A stretch of DNA of 64,000 nt from Glandiceps talaboti (Eukaryota; Hemichordata; Enteropneusta; Spengelidae), in NCBI RefSeq assembly GCF_964340395.1, contig NC_135563.1:5743922-5807921 (forward strand). Direction: 5' to 3'. The notes under the pieces were generated by a model, which ran no database searches, was not told the DNA's origin, and saw only the letters and a list, made by a program, of their open reading frames with translations. The position numbers and the translations under genes are program-made. Shown in pieces: positions 32,701 through 47,700 of the stretch; within the stretch, counting starts at the first letter, position 1; each line of letters starts with the position of its first letter.

Positions 32701-35700
32701 ATAAACTATGGCTGAATGGAGGCCATATTTGTTGTTAAATTTCATAATATACAACATAACTTTGTAGGTATAATACATGTATGTAGTGACTCCATTCAAG
32801 TGCTCAAACTCATTATCAAAGACGAGCTTCCTTTTAAAACCTTGACTTTTGACCTTAAAAGTAGTTCTTCAAAGTTCAATGTCAAATAGCCAAAATTTTG
32901 TTATTCTCATAGCTGATGATATTTTAATCATGACTTGGGTTTGACCATGTGAGGCATACTAGTATGCAGGTCTCTTAATTTTGTGAGCTTGAACTGTATA
33001 GCAAAATGAACACCGTATTTGTGATAAAAAACATATTTTGCCTGTTATCTCTGAACATTTGATACAAGTACATATAGATACCATTCAAGTGTCTACCCTC
33101 AAATTATCAATGATGAGCTTTCAAATGAGACCATGACCATAATTTGTAAGTCACGTTTGACCATGACAAACATTTTCAAGGTGAAGAGAGAAAGGCTTAC
33201 ATTCTAGCTATTAAGATATTTAAGAGTTAAAAAAGCCACACATTATTGCTAATTATATTATAGCATTACCAATTCCAGTGAATTTTGTGACGTCATCGCT
33301 GTACATTATTACTGATAATGTACTCCATTATTGGGCATCGCGGCCCCGGAACGAGCATAACAATACAAGCTTATGTCCGTAAGGCAATAAAGGTGTGGGT
33401 ATTTAAGAACAGGGAAATTATGGGGTAAACACCATAAGAATTTATTTTAAAAGATTGAAATTAAAATAAAACAAATTTGTGTCCACAGCAGTTCATTGAA
33501 GTGTATATGTATGTGTACGTGTACGTACGCGTGTCGCTATGATTAGTATTCAGCTTCCGGGCCGAACGTGGCAGACGATGTTCAGCGCTGTGTATATTAT
33601 ACGTTGTTTTGTGTTTCTCGGTCCACAAATTCACTGGAATTGGCAAACCTATAAAATAATAACAATAATGTACGCCCTCCCAGTCCATAATGGACTATTT
33701 GTCAGTATTTTTTTTTTCAAATGTAACCATTGAATAACAGGACCCAGGTTGAAAACCGAGAATGAGTTAGTATTCAAGGCAAGGATACATGAATTACATG
33801 AACATGCATGTAAATTGCCTTTCAAGTTGCTGAACTGACATGCTCTCCCACAACTTTACACATAGGACTTTCAGTGTTTGTGATTACCCATGCATGAAGT
33901 GTTGACAGTTAAGATCTCAAATGTCAACAGCCTTTTAACTGATTACCTGTTTACAGACAAGGACAATCTCAGCAATGAAATCAGTTAATGCTGAGAATGA
34001 GAATATTGTGATTTGTAAACAGACTATTCAACTGATGTTTAAATGACATAATTTGATGGGTTCTTTTTCAGTTGAAAGGTTATGGATAAAGGTGATTGAT
34101 ATGCCTGGTTGAGTTATCTAGACAGTGACAGTAGACAGTGTTTTTGTAAAGGATGATACATAGGTCAAATCTACCTAAGTTCCCAAAGTGTTTGACTGGG
34201 TTTCCCACCCTATTTGTGAGACAAGGTTTGGATATGCAATTGGACCATATCTCCTCCCAGAGTCCTTCCCCACTATCTTAACAGGGTTCCCAAACCATAG
34301 TGAAATACTGGTAATGCTGTACCTGTGGAATAGAAGGTTTGCTTCATATGTGATCACATATAGTATGATGTGTACAGCAATAGACAGACCATGGATGTAT
34401 TACTTTCACCACAGACAAGAATCTATTCTTGTCTGTGCTTTCACTAATACATGTACGACCATGGTCAGACAGTCTCAGACAGTTCCCAAACTTGAGTGTG
34501 TATTGGATGGTTGACTTTAGAATATTGTACTATGGTCCAAGCACATTTATTGGTAAATTCTGATTAATTACAGGCAATAAAAGTGTACTTATCTAATTAG
34601 CTTTTATTTAATTAATTAGCTTTTATCCATCTGTGATTTACATTTTAAACCAGTCCTAGTATTGTAATATTTGTTGTAATGTTATGTTTGTCTCAGCATT
34701 GTATCTTTTTAGCATCATGTGTGTTTTGAATCGTTTGATGTGTTACATCAATTTTATCTTTTGCTTTTACTTTTCTCTTGCATTTGCTTTGCTACATTAT
34801 ATTCAATTGTTGTTTTCTTTCCAATCTTTAGTTTTCAAATTTGTTCGCCGCTTTTTATGAGTGCACGTGGAAAGCCAATTTCCAAAGTATTTTTATGCAA
34901 ATGGCAATAAAGTTATATTATTGTTGTTATTAGGTATGAATCAATATATAAAGTTAAAAAAGGAATCTGGTTTGTACACTAGTCAATAGCTTTCTCTGCC
35001 AATATAAAGGGGAGGCAAAGTGTGAAAAAGTAGTGTTTCTGCTAAAAGTTTTGAGTGCCAAAATAAATATTTTCACACTCAGTTACAAAAACTATGAGTT
35101 GGGCAAAACAGGATGAATGTATGTCAGTCAATTTGTATGTGTTGTTTGTTGTATTAATTGTGAAGGCTCAATATTTGATCTCTGTCCTATACAGGGTTAG
35201 AAAATAGTAGTCCTTCTTAGAAAATATAGTCTTTGTATCTATAAACCTTGATTCAAAATATGACCAGTAATTTTTTTTTACCTCAAAAGGGTCAAAATAA
35301 AATTAATAAAAATAAGAGTTTTGATGACATTTCAATCTAGACACTCAGTTCACAAATTGGATCTGATAATGTGAAATTCTGACATGTTGAAATGGGTTTA
35401 TTAAAAAAAATAGTAAAAGGACATTTACACAGACGTACAAATTTTAAATCTAATGCAAATGATTGACATATAAATTCTGAAAAAAGGTCCAAAGGTCCAA
35501 TGTACTCAGGAATGCTCAGCTAACTTCCGGCAACTAAGATATAATAATGACTTTTGTCCTAAGGCTGCCTAAAGGCATTAAATTGAAATGTTACCCTTTT
35601 CCCCCAAGAGCCAGTATTTCATTATTCCTCATGTGAAAATGCTCTTCACTGGGTTATGTTTATTTTCTTATCCTTTCAGTGCAGTTGAAATGTATGCAGT

Positions 35701-38700
35701 CGGTGTCTTAGTACTGAAATTTGTTTCCAATCAATTAACTTGGTGTAGAATTAGTATATTAGAAATAGTCAATACTGAGTACAATAACACTTGTGTTTTC
35801 AGTGATTTCAATTTCAAATAAATGTAATTGGACAAATTCAATTTCCAAAAGGCTAATTAAATGAAAGTACCTGGTGTAATGCAATATATGTAGCTCTGGC
35901 CTTTGACCTGTAGGAAAAGTACAAATCGCGTTGTTCATTTCCTGTGTGTTCAATCCAATCAAAGCTAACCTATATAAATGTACCCTTTGCACTAGTAGAT
36001 TTGTACTAACATCATCTCCGTGGATCCACGCATGCTTAATATAGATTTATCAGTTTTGTATTCAAACCTAGAATTAGATTATGATGTCGCACATTGAGGG
36101 TTCAAACCCAAAATGCAAATTGTAGATATGTCAAGTCCATCGTGAAATCTGTCCCTTTGTGATTGGCTGATCATGTCTACTTATAATGATGCTACTGACA
36201 GCATTTAACACAGACACAGTGGGTTGTAGTAAGACTTTGTGCCTGTTTTGTGGCCAATGCTTCATTGCAGTCAAATATTGAAAGAATTAGTCTAAGCTCT
36301 TTGGGATTATTTAGACAAATGTAGTTGTGATAATAGTACCTTACATGTATTTCAGGTGTTTGAAAGGATAATAATCTTTCTGGTAGAGTTAGTTTGGGTA
36401 ACCAATACCGAGGTTATTTGTGATTACAAGTAATAGTAATACATGCATCAGTCATGTTTTTTAACAGAATGATACCACATTTCCCACAGTGCATCATTCA
36501 AGATGGTAGTCTTTGCAAATTTCATATAATATGTATTTTTTTTTAAATATAGAAAACTGGTTAATTAATTAAGAAAGCGTCCTGCTACTTCCATTATTAT
36601 TATGATTGATGCTTTATTGAGTTTGACACTATGACACGCATTCGGTCAGAAATGCAATATATGACGAAAGAAATTAGCAAAATGACTGCTCTGTAATCTC
36701 ATTATTAGTCGAATGTAATTTTTAGTATACAGTAGGTTTGTAACAAACTTGTTATTTTTTTTACTCATTCCAACGAACACTGTGCGTATACAAGTGTGTT
36801 TCGTACCCAATTTGAATCAATAACTCAAGTTGTCACAGCTTACAATACATGTACATGTAATTTCATAAGATGAAATATATGCTCAAACTCAGAGGTCAAA
36901 ATAATATTAGTAATTGAAATTTCTATAACATTCATAAAAAAATAAAGCCTGAAGGAAATACACATACTAAATTGTTAATAGCTATCCATAAAATGTTCAT
37001 TAGCCCCAATGAGCATCGCCTGGAGGGGGCTATTATATTGGGTTCCATCCGTGCATCTGTCTGTCCGTCGGTGTGTTCACCCTCATATTTCTGCCATGCA
37101 TCAGCTGTTTTCAACAAAACCTGGCACAAAGGTAACATGCTGTACATATATCTGAGACAGTATGTACGCCATGTTTTGCGACCAAATCAAATATGACCGA
37201 ATGCCAGCCATATTTTTGTTGTTTGTGTATTTACCATCTATCTATGCCATGCGCCAACTTATTTCAACCAAACATGGCACAAAGATAACATGCTATGTGA
37301 GACTTATATGTATGCACATCACTTTGTTTTGCAACTGAATAAACTATGGCTGAATGGAGGCCATATTTGTTGTTAAATTTCATAATATACAACATAACTT
37401 TGTAGGTATAATACATGTATGTAGTGACTCCATTCAAGTGCTCAAACTCATTATCAAAGACGAGCTTCCTTTTAAAACCTTGACTTTTGACCTTAAAAGT
37501 AGTTCTTCAAAGTTCAATGTCAAATAGCCAAAATTTTGTTATTCTCATAGCTGATGATATTTTAATCATGACTTGGGTTTGACCATGTGAGGCATACTAG
37601 TATGCAGGTCTCTTAATTTTGTGAGCTTGAACTGTATAGCAAAATGAACACCGTATTTGTGATAAAAAACATATTTTGCCTGTTATCTCTGAACATTTGA
37701 TACAAGTACATATAGATACCATTCAAGTGTCTACCCTCAAATTATCAATGATGAGCTTTCAAATGAGACCATGACCATAATTTGTAAGTCACGTTTGACC
37801 ATGACAAACATTTTCAAGGTGAAGAGAGAAAGGCTTACATTCTAGCTATTAAGATATTTAAGAGTTAAAAAAGCCACACATTATTGCTAATTATATTATA
37901 GCATTACCAATTCCAGTGAATTTTGTGACGTCATCGCTGTACATTATTACTGATAATGTACTCCATTATTGGGCATCGCGGCCCCGGAACGAGCATAACA
38001 ATACAAGCTTATGTCCGTAAGGCAATAAAGGTGTGGGTATTTAAGAACAGGGAAATTATGGGGTAAACACCATAAGAATTTATTTTAAAAGATTGAAATT
38101 AAAATAAAACAAATTTGTGTCCACAGCAGTTCATTGAAGTGTATATGTATGTGTACGTGTACGTACGCGTGTCGCTATGATTAGTATTCAGCTTCCGGGC
38201 CGAACGTGGCAGACGATGTTCAGCGCTGTGTATATTATACGTTGTTTTGTGTTTCTCGGTCCACAAATTCACTGGAATTGGCAAACCTATAAAATAATAA
38301 CAATAATGTACGCCCTCCCAGTCCATAATGGACTCAAGCAAACTTTGCACTCCATAATGGGCTCGGCTGTCGCCTCGCCCATTATGTCGTTCAAAGTTTG
38401 CTTTCGTCCATTATGGGCTGGGAGGGCGTACATTATTGTTTAATTATACTGAAAACCCAACACTACAAACATTTGCATACCTGGAAAGTCCTACAAAGCA
38501 TTTCCATGTTAAAATTGCCAAAATGCCAAGCATCCTACCAAATACAACACACAAGTGGGGGGGGGGGGGGATTATGTTTTCAACTGAAGACTTGTCTCAT
38601 TGAGCTTAGACAAACAAGCAGTTGTTGGGGCCACAGAGAAAAAAAATCAAATGTTTGAAATAATGGAACCACAGAGCAATGAACAAGCCAATAGCCTCAG

Positions 38701-41700
38701 AGACAGAAACAAGATTTGTTCAAAATTGCTGCATAATACAAAATTCATGGGCATTTATTGATTTGAGGTTTCTTTAAATTGGAGCTTTACCTAAATACAG
38801 AAATGTATCTGTAAATTATTGGAATCAGAATGCACTGGAAGTCTTCAATATTGATAAAAGTGTACAATTTATTCATAGCTTCTAGAAATCCACAAATTGG
38901 TTGTTTTATGTATGAACTTGTGCCCCTTTTCATGAAAAATATTTGAAAAATGACAGATGGTAAAGTCACTTAGAATGTTAGATGTAATGTGACTAGATAG
39001 TTTATGTACAAAATGTAGTGTCTTATATCATTTTGTGGACTGGCTTCAATTTGAGTAGTTTTAGTATTACATTATTTTACTGCAAACACACACACATGCC
39101 CACACTTTAAAAACTGACATCAACTTAAAAAGACAATATAAAACTGTTCTTCCAAGCTGTAATGGCTGTACATCTGATGGAAACTAACCAATAACACAGA
39201 GACCATTTGGAAAACAATGGAAAACATAACTACCTGAACTAGACACTAACATGTGAAAAAAAAAATATATATGTAAAAAAAAAAAAAAAAAAAATCTACC
39301 TACCCCACCTATTCTAAAATTGAGCGTAATCGGAACCATACAATTTTTTTTTGTTAGGCCTACCTAGAAATGAAAAATTTTGACTTTTGATATGATAATA
39401 ATTTTTATCTTTAATGTTGAGTATTTCATTGCATTCTTATCAAGGAAAAAATGTTGAGGTCAAGGAACTGAATAAGAACTGAGATTACAACAAACGTATT
39501 CCGTAGAGTACACTGAAAATTTGTATTTAAAAGAAAAAAAATTGCAATTCCAAATTTTGGTACAGTAATCTTTGAATGTGGAGTGTTTTGTTGCATTCTG
39601 ATTTAGGAAAATTCTTTACTTAAAATCAGTTAAAGACATGAATTTACTCAAACAGAATATACTTTGAAAATGTGTCTTTGAAAAAGATAAAAAGCTGAAA
39701 TTCCAGTACAGTTATCAAATGATGGTCACAAGTCACAGGTCTTGTGATTTTAGAGAAAAAATTGGGATCCACACAGATTACTCGGAAAATCTGTATTGCA
39801 AAAAAAAAGAAAAAAAAGCTGAAAATTTGAAATTCCAAATTTTGGTTAACGGTAATCCTTATTGATTATTGCATCAGAAGAGGTTGTGTCATTTAGAGAG
39901 AAAAAATTGGGATCCACAGAAGTAGATTAGACATAATTTAGAAGTAATTTATTGTGTTGGAGAAGGACATGAATCATAATGAGTTTCTTTGTTGTCAGAT
40001 GTTGATGTATTTATCATGCAGATCATGTAGAACCTTAACCATAAATCAGACAATGATATCCATTATGTGCACAGACTGAAATTAGATTGGACTTACTAAT
40101 ACATGTGTGCACACAGCGTATAGTACAGTCACTCACTGATAATGAGTAGGGGATCATTGTGTATGCAAAGCAGGCGTGCCATTTTGATTCTCAGCAGTGT
40201 AGTGGAGTAGTTCATGCAAGGCTCTGTAATCCATCTAGTGGGAGTGTGTAAACAGACGCTGATAGATACAACCGATAAAATGGATCAGAATGGCTAGATC
40301 CTCACCTAAGAAGGTAAGGGTTGTAATTACATGTAGATTTTCTACATCTCTATTATAATATAAACAGCTGACAGTGATACAGAAATGTTGAACATTTTCC
40401 TGTCGGTTTCTACCACCTCCATTTTTCATCCCAAGTATCAAAAAAAATTTTCTCCCCGCCTTATTTTTGAGTACAGATGAGGCGTTTTGTGGTTTGATGT
40501 CGTTGTTCAGCAAATTGGGGAAAGAAAATGGCCGTCATTTTGATATTTTGTGTGAAAATTGACGTGATTGAAACCTGTGAGTGACTGACAGAAAGATGTG
40601 TGTACGACAGTCACAATGACCTTTGTAGGAAGGAGCATGTCTAGCAAGTGTAGTGATAATACAGATGTAGTGTCACGTAGGACTACTACTAAATTCAATG
40701 AACCGTGAACAGGTGAGGTAATTTCTTTTTTCAAAACATGGCTCGTTTAAAAAAAATCACTTCATAATTACCGTATGCTAATTAATTAGCATTAAAAAAC
40801 ATCAATATTTATTATTATGATATTACAAACAGTTCCTCTATATTTAGGATGTACACATGTAAATAGGTACAGGTCATTTTGAGGTCACAATAGAAATGTA
40901 TTGTTATATCCCAGAAAGACTAGAATACATGTAAATCTAAATTTGTTTTTTAGAGTCAAATTTTCATCCTCATTGTAAAAACGTTTCTGGGTGTCATCAT
41001 CTATGACCTCATCTTGACTCTGTTGATATAATAATTACTGTACAGTAGTCTTGAGGCTATCATGAGACAATTCTGTGTAATCACCATGAATGACTTTCAA
41101 GTTCCCATGTGATTTTATGCTGGCTAATTCTAGGATATTGAAGATTGGATTATAAAGAGAAACTGATGTGTAATGTCCTGTCTCATAGTTTGTATAATAA
41201 TATGTATGTCGGTCCAGATGTTTTAAGTCTGTATCTCTAAAATTGAATTCTTCTCAATAGACTGGTGGTACTACCTGCACATACACCACTGTATCACAGT
41301 TCATAGCATGTATATATGCTAGTGTGATATCATGGCTGCCCCCTTTTCCAATTGCACATACTTTTTTTTAGCACAAGCGAACCAAGTTTCAGTGGTGCTA
41401 CAAGTACATGTATGGGCATTGTGAATCATGTACAGAGAAGAAAGCTTCATGGATGAATTGATGGATTGATTGATGGATTGATGGACAGATAGATGAATGG
41501 ACAGATGGATGGATGAATGGATTGAGGGATGAATGGATGGATTGATGAATGAATGGATGGATGGATGGATAGATTGATGGATGGATGGATGGATGGATGG
41601 ATGAATGAATGGATAGATTGATGGATGGAGGAATGGATGGATGGATGGATGGATGGATTGGTGGATGGATGGATGAATGGATTGAGGGATGGATGGATAG

Positions 41701-44700
41701 ATTGATGGATATGGATGAATTGATGGATGGATGGATGGATGAATGGATAGATTGATGGATGGATGGATAGATTAATGGATTGAGGGATGGACTGATGGAT
41801 ATGGATGGATGGATGAATGGATAGATTGATGGATGGATGGATGGATAGATTGATGGATGGAGGAATGGATAGATTGATGGATGGAGGAATGGACTGAGGG
41901 ATGGAGGGATGGATAGATTGATGGATGGAAATTGTATAAATATGTAAATGACTTGTAGTCAAAAAGTGCCAGACTGATTGCCAGGGTATTTGTCGATAGA
42001 AAGATTTGTTTGCAAATTGTTGATACAAAAAGGATCACACTGCAGGTGTGTGAATTACATGTACATGTAGGTAAAAAAAAGTGAATTTTGGTAAAAACTC
42101 TTTAAACTCAGAAACTACGAGTAGTTTGATTTGAAGTGTGATGAAGATGTTTTTATGTTTGTGTAGATAAATTATTTGATAACATGATGACACTAGTGTT
42201 GATATATACACATTCAGGTTAAAATGTGATATTTAGTCAAAAATCTTGATTTCCAAAGCTACTTTGCCTATTTGTCTGAAAAGTTTGTGAAGATGTTTGT
42301 AGGGATGAGTAAATAAGAATCTTCCAAATCTGCTGGGCAGATTTGGTTGGACGTTTTGTAAGATGTACATGTATGCAAAGTATCTTTAGAAATCAATATT
42401 TTCGACTAAATATCATCATTAAATGATTTCTCACCTACATCACCTAAGGTGAAAAATCATTCAATGATTCATGACATGATGACACTCCCCATCAATTATG
42501 CAAATTAAGTCTAAACATGTTATTTTTAGTCAAAATGTTCAACTTGCGGAAAAACACTCAAATGGCAAATGTAGGTTTGATTGTTTGTAAGTTATGTTCC
42601 TACACTTAATTAATGGTAAGGTAATCAACACAAGGTGATCTGAAAAATGTTATCGTGTGCAATTATGGTATACATGTATGTTGATTTTGGTCAAAGACTG
42701 CAAACTTATTGTATTGCAATATGCCATTGGCACTATTTTCAACATTGGTTTTAAGGGTCAAACACAATGTTAGGCAAGTACACATTACTTTTAAATTGAC
42801 TTTATCTGATAGAATAACAGCTTTTATTGTAGTAAAATTCGTAATTGCTGTGCTTATGAAAGTATTGGCTGCAGAGAACATATCCAACACTCGTTGCCAA
42901 TACTGAGAATACAACTGTATGTGACATGTCATACGTTGCAGTCACGCATCATGGGGTTCTGATATTCTGCCCACTTTCTATTTCATTGTAAGTGTAAACT
43001 GTCATCTTTCATTGCCATATCTCTATTCATCGACAAGGCAGGGTTTCCCTGAATCAACTAATTTGCATGCTGTCTATTCATCAACAAGGCAGGGTTTCCC
43101 TGAATCAACTAGTTTGCATGCTGTCTATTCCTCAACATGGTAGGGTTTCCCTAAATCAACTAATTTACATGCTGTCTATTCCTCAACATGGCAGGGTTTC
43201 CCTGAATCAACTAGTTTGCATGCTGTCTATTCCTCAACATGGCAGGGTTTCCCTGAATCAACTAATTTGCATGCTATTATCACTGTGACTGCTGTAGTGT
43301 CATGAATCACTGTTGATATCATTTACAGTATAGAGCTGAGATGTGCTATTGAGAAGTCTGACATTTTATCGTGTTTAGGCGTGTAATACCCTCTGAAGTT
43401 CTTACTGAGTTTTGGAAGGGGTGGGGGTGGCAAATCAGAAGGGCAGAAAGGGGTAGGGGCAGTGACGCAACAATAATCATCCACTGCTCAAGTTTGTTAG
43501 CATGGAATAGACTCTACTACATTGGAATAGTTGTGATAGTCTGATGGTACATGTATATGTAAGGTGATGAGCCCACTCTTGAATGTCATTACTTTCCTTT
43601 GGAAAAAATGATCTTTCTGGCACACAAAGGTTGTAAACGTTGAGTAAATATTGAAATAGTAGAGTGCCAAGTAGCAGGCTACATTGTATATGGCCATTGG
43701 CCAGTACTTAGCGAAAACATCGCCCTCAAGAATGCAAGTTTATGTTAATTACATCATCCACCTCTTAACTCAAAATTTGATACATGCATATACGGTACTA
43801 CAAAGCAACTAAATGATGAATGCACCACTTAAACTAGGTAAAAGTACCTTCTTCAATTACTTTCACATTACATGTCATTAAGGCGTATAATCATCAAATA
43901 AAACCTTCTCACCTTTCTCATTAGGATCTTTTTCCAGCCCAGTGGGTCATCAATTATTTATTTATAGCATCTTCAGGCATTGTGCTAGATTAATATATAT
44001 TTCATGTCCTCAAAGTGTCAAATTATTCAGGTTGAAATTAAGGAAAGCCAGCATTTGATTAAGATATCCTGATGTTCTTCAGCATTGTGTTGTGTTTGTT
44101 TGCTTTTCTCTGCGTCAAACACACCTGTCTAATTTGAAGGGACATGGACCAACTTGAGAGAGTTTTTGACGGAAATGTTAAATACCCATAAAATGTAAAC
44201 CCATCTACTAGATCTACAGTATTTTAATTACATCAATTTTGAGAAATTTCTACAACTTTATGCATACATGTAGATTTTCTATATAATTCTAATGTCGATA
44301 ATATTTTTAGTGTGTACCCAAAATGACATCACAGAATTAATCATGTACAGTTTGCCTAAGCTGGTATACATGTACATGTATGTATAGATCTAATGGTGAC
44401 TAATTATCAAACCTGTTTTAGTGTATGTAAGTAATTCTCAGTACCTGAAATAAAATATTACTGCCTAAGTGCATCATAAAAATAACGAACATTCGATTTC
44501 TTGGTCGACACCATAACTTCCGCTCCATACGCTTCACATGCATTAGTATACATGTACAAATGGCGGGTGCACGTGAGAATAAGTCAACCTTCTTGTTCTA
44601 TTTTGACCCTCTAGCATGAGGTAAAATGCTATTGTACGTACCGAGAATTCGTCATATGTAACTAAAATATCACAGGATGGTTTTCAGACCTTGTCTACTT

Positions 44701-47700
44701 TAAAGAGCAAGATGTAGCTTCAACTGAGTCTACTAGAGTACATGTACATGTGGTTGGATCTGTGACTCAGATGCCTGTGTTCGTTCATGAATGATACATG
44801 TATGGGTGTACTGAACACAGATCCAGCCCGTAGACAGGATAGGAATTGGCGTTTGAGAATCATCACTTTAGGATATTAAAAGGAATTAAAATGTTAAATG
44901 GAAGAGGTTGATTTTACTTGTGACTTTTTCTCACTAATACAAAGTATGACCATAAAATTGCAAAATTCTATTCTTTTGCATGAGAAAAGTATATTATGGC
45001 TACTAAACCTTAGAAAGGATTGAAAAAAAAAATCGATTTATTACCAAAGAAATAATTATCCATGTTTTTCTGTTTTTCATTAACCAAGTTGATTATGGTA
45101 TTACTTATAAACAGCTTACATTGTACCTGCTTATAATATCAAAAGGAATTTGATATTATTACATTTCAATTTGCTTGACACAATCAATGGAAGTCATCTG
45201 CTGGGTATGTGTTTGAAACTAAAGTAATTTGATATTACTTTCAGCTCCCTAATCCATTTATCTTGCAGCTATTTATATGTAAAATATGATTGTCACCTGA
45301 CATATCTTGGGAATAATTGAAAAACCTTAGCGAATTCACACATACATATTTTGTGGTGTACTAGCTGTATTGTGGTGTACTAGCTGTTCTAGACTGCAAA
45401 CAAGGAATTGAGTATAAAGTGCTCTCACTCAAATTGGTGGTATCACCACCTCATAGTACCGTTTCTTAAGAGCTTTGTCCCTTGGTAGTCTGTAGAAGTG
45501 CAAATTATGGATGATTTTTCGTATTGTTCAGACATCGAGGAAAGCAGCAGTGCTCTATGGTTAACCAAGTGACCTACATGTATATACCATGTACATGTAT
45601 ACCCCAAGGTACACACAGACAGGAAGTAGAGCGCCACCATGGCAAATTTTGGAAAGGCGAATTTGTCAAAGACACATTGAAAGTCATCTGTTACAATATA
45701 CAATGTAGGTCTGTGTTTGTAACTAACTAACTAACTAACGAACAGTTAGTTACACGTTAGCAATTTCATTTGATTCTTGAGGGAAAAGGAAATAAAATAA
45801 ATATTACATGCTGGTATCACATTTTTCTGCAAATTAACTTGCCCAACATATGATGCATCAATCATCATGAACAAAACAAAGAGTCTTGGAGATTAGATGA
45901 ATTTTATGTTTGTTTTCTACGACGAACTTCTCAATCATTGCCATGACTGAATCGATTGTCACAATAAATCATGTTGTCTGTGTGTTGCAGGAAAATGAGT
46001 TCGGAGTCTTTCTGTGTTTGACTTTGAAACTAAATTTTCCAGACAATTATTGAAATAAGGTTCAGAAATAGAGATACATATAAATATGTTTCTTGTGTAA
46101 GGCAACCCCCCCCCCCCCTCCATTTCTGGGTAGCGTGAGCATCACTTAAATACCCTCGTGTTGGTCCTTTTTTTTTTTATTTGTCCAGCCCATGCTGCTG
46201 CAGTCTGTAGATCAAGCAGGGGGAAACACAAAAATAATCCTCCCTACATGTACTTCAGTGAAGACAATTGCAGAGCCAATCGTGAACAACCAAATGACAT
46301 CTGCTCCATATACACACTTGCTATTGTATGTGCACTATTACTAATTAAAAAAAACAGGTACTGCCATAAATACATGTAGTACATGTAGATTGAGTGACAG
46401 GTTTGTTGAGAATAAAAAAAAACGCATTGTCGCACCACTTTAGACAAAATGTCCTGACCAGAAACAATTTATTTTTTTTGGCCTAATACAGAATGAAAGC
46501 CAAGCTACATTTTACACTTGTCATGAAGTAGTTGTGGAAGCATCTGCTTTCAACATAAAGACATACATGTATGTATCATTATGATATATAATGTGACAGT
46601 GTACTTAGATTTCTGTTCTGTGACATTTTATCTTCCAGTCGAGGTAAAATTAAAATATGAAAGATATATACGGTAAGGGTTCCCTGTCACTGGTATGAGT
46701 CAAACAGGAGTAGTGATAAGACCCGTAGGTTATGAGTGTTTTCTGCTGAATGAGGACAAATATTGAAGAATATACATGTAATAATCATATCCTCACATGA
46801 ATAAGAAAACCGTAAGGTAAAATAGTGATGACTTGTGTTGTGACTTAGAACAACCATGATATACATGACATATTTTCTGTTTCAATATGTACAATTTGGC
46901 TTGCACACATGATATGAATTATTATATCCGTATATAGATTGAATGTACTTCGGTGCTCAATATTTGATGGTTAGGGAAGAAATATCCTTCACAGCAGATG
47001 TGTGAGCGACAATTATTCAGAAAACCCCACCCATGCAATTGAAACAAAATTACAAAATTCTCTAGAAATTATTGATAATGCTTTTATTCAATACTGTGAA
47101 AAAAGATAACCAAAGCGTATCGGTGCGAGTCATGGGATTGAAAGACTTGAGATGCGTAATATTGACCTGTAACCTATCTTATCACTTGGGATATGTCAAA
47201 TGTTAGAATTTGTGAGATACAGCTTCTAGGTATAAATTACATCCTATATGCAAATTATCTCTGTTCCTGTGTATGAATTGTTAAATATGTGTGTGTGTTT
47301 TTTAAAAACAATGAATATTTATGTTTTGGGATTTGATGTAAGGCTGTATTTAATATGTTTTATTTATTGAATATACAGAATTTCTATGTTGGCGTGATGA
47401 ACATGAGTTTTGTATGTACATGAACAAGGTAAAATTCATTTTAGACCCAAATGGTGACACATGTACTAAATCTAATAATAGCAACTACAGACCAAGGATA
47501 CACTTGTAATTGGTAATTTATGGTAAAAACATTGATGAAATCCAGGAATAAATCTCAGACAAATAGGGAAAATGTGATTATTCCCGGGAGAAATTACAAG
47601 AATGACATTTACAAGTCTTACTGTGGAATATGCCATTGTTGCTTTTAATGTATTAAAATTTTCTATTTTTGATGTCCCCTTTTAAAAAAAAAATTGTATT

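Larger units (their letters stand above)
38441..41448 (+). other. Rhotekin coding intron 2, part after the duplication
   Basis: Unique AT-rich sequence with a G run (38557-38570), an A run (39278-39294) and the two candidate alternative first exons at 40290 and 40698. Nothing else recognised. Confidence 0.65.

Noticed and set aside
25964-34514. Identical 108-codon ORFs at 25964 and 34188
   Set aside because: Identity comes from the A/A' duplication; no coding feature is visible in either.
41447-42028. 193-codon minus-strand ORF of SIHPSIHQ repeats
   Set aside because: Translation of the ATGG/ATTG minisatellite.
43023-43277. CRISPR-like spacing of direct repeats
   Set aside because: A plain 51-bp minisatellite with no spacers, in an animal genome.
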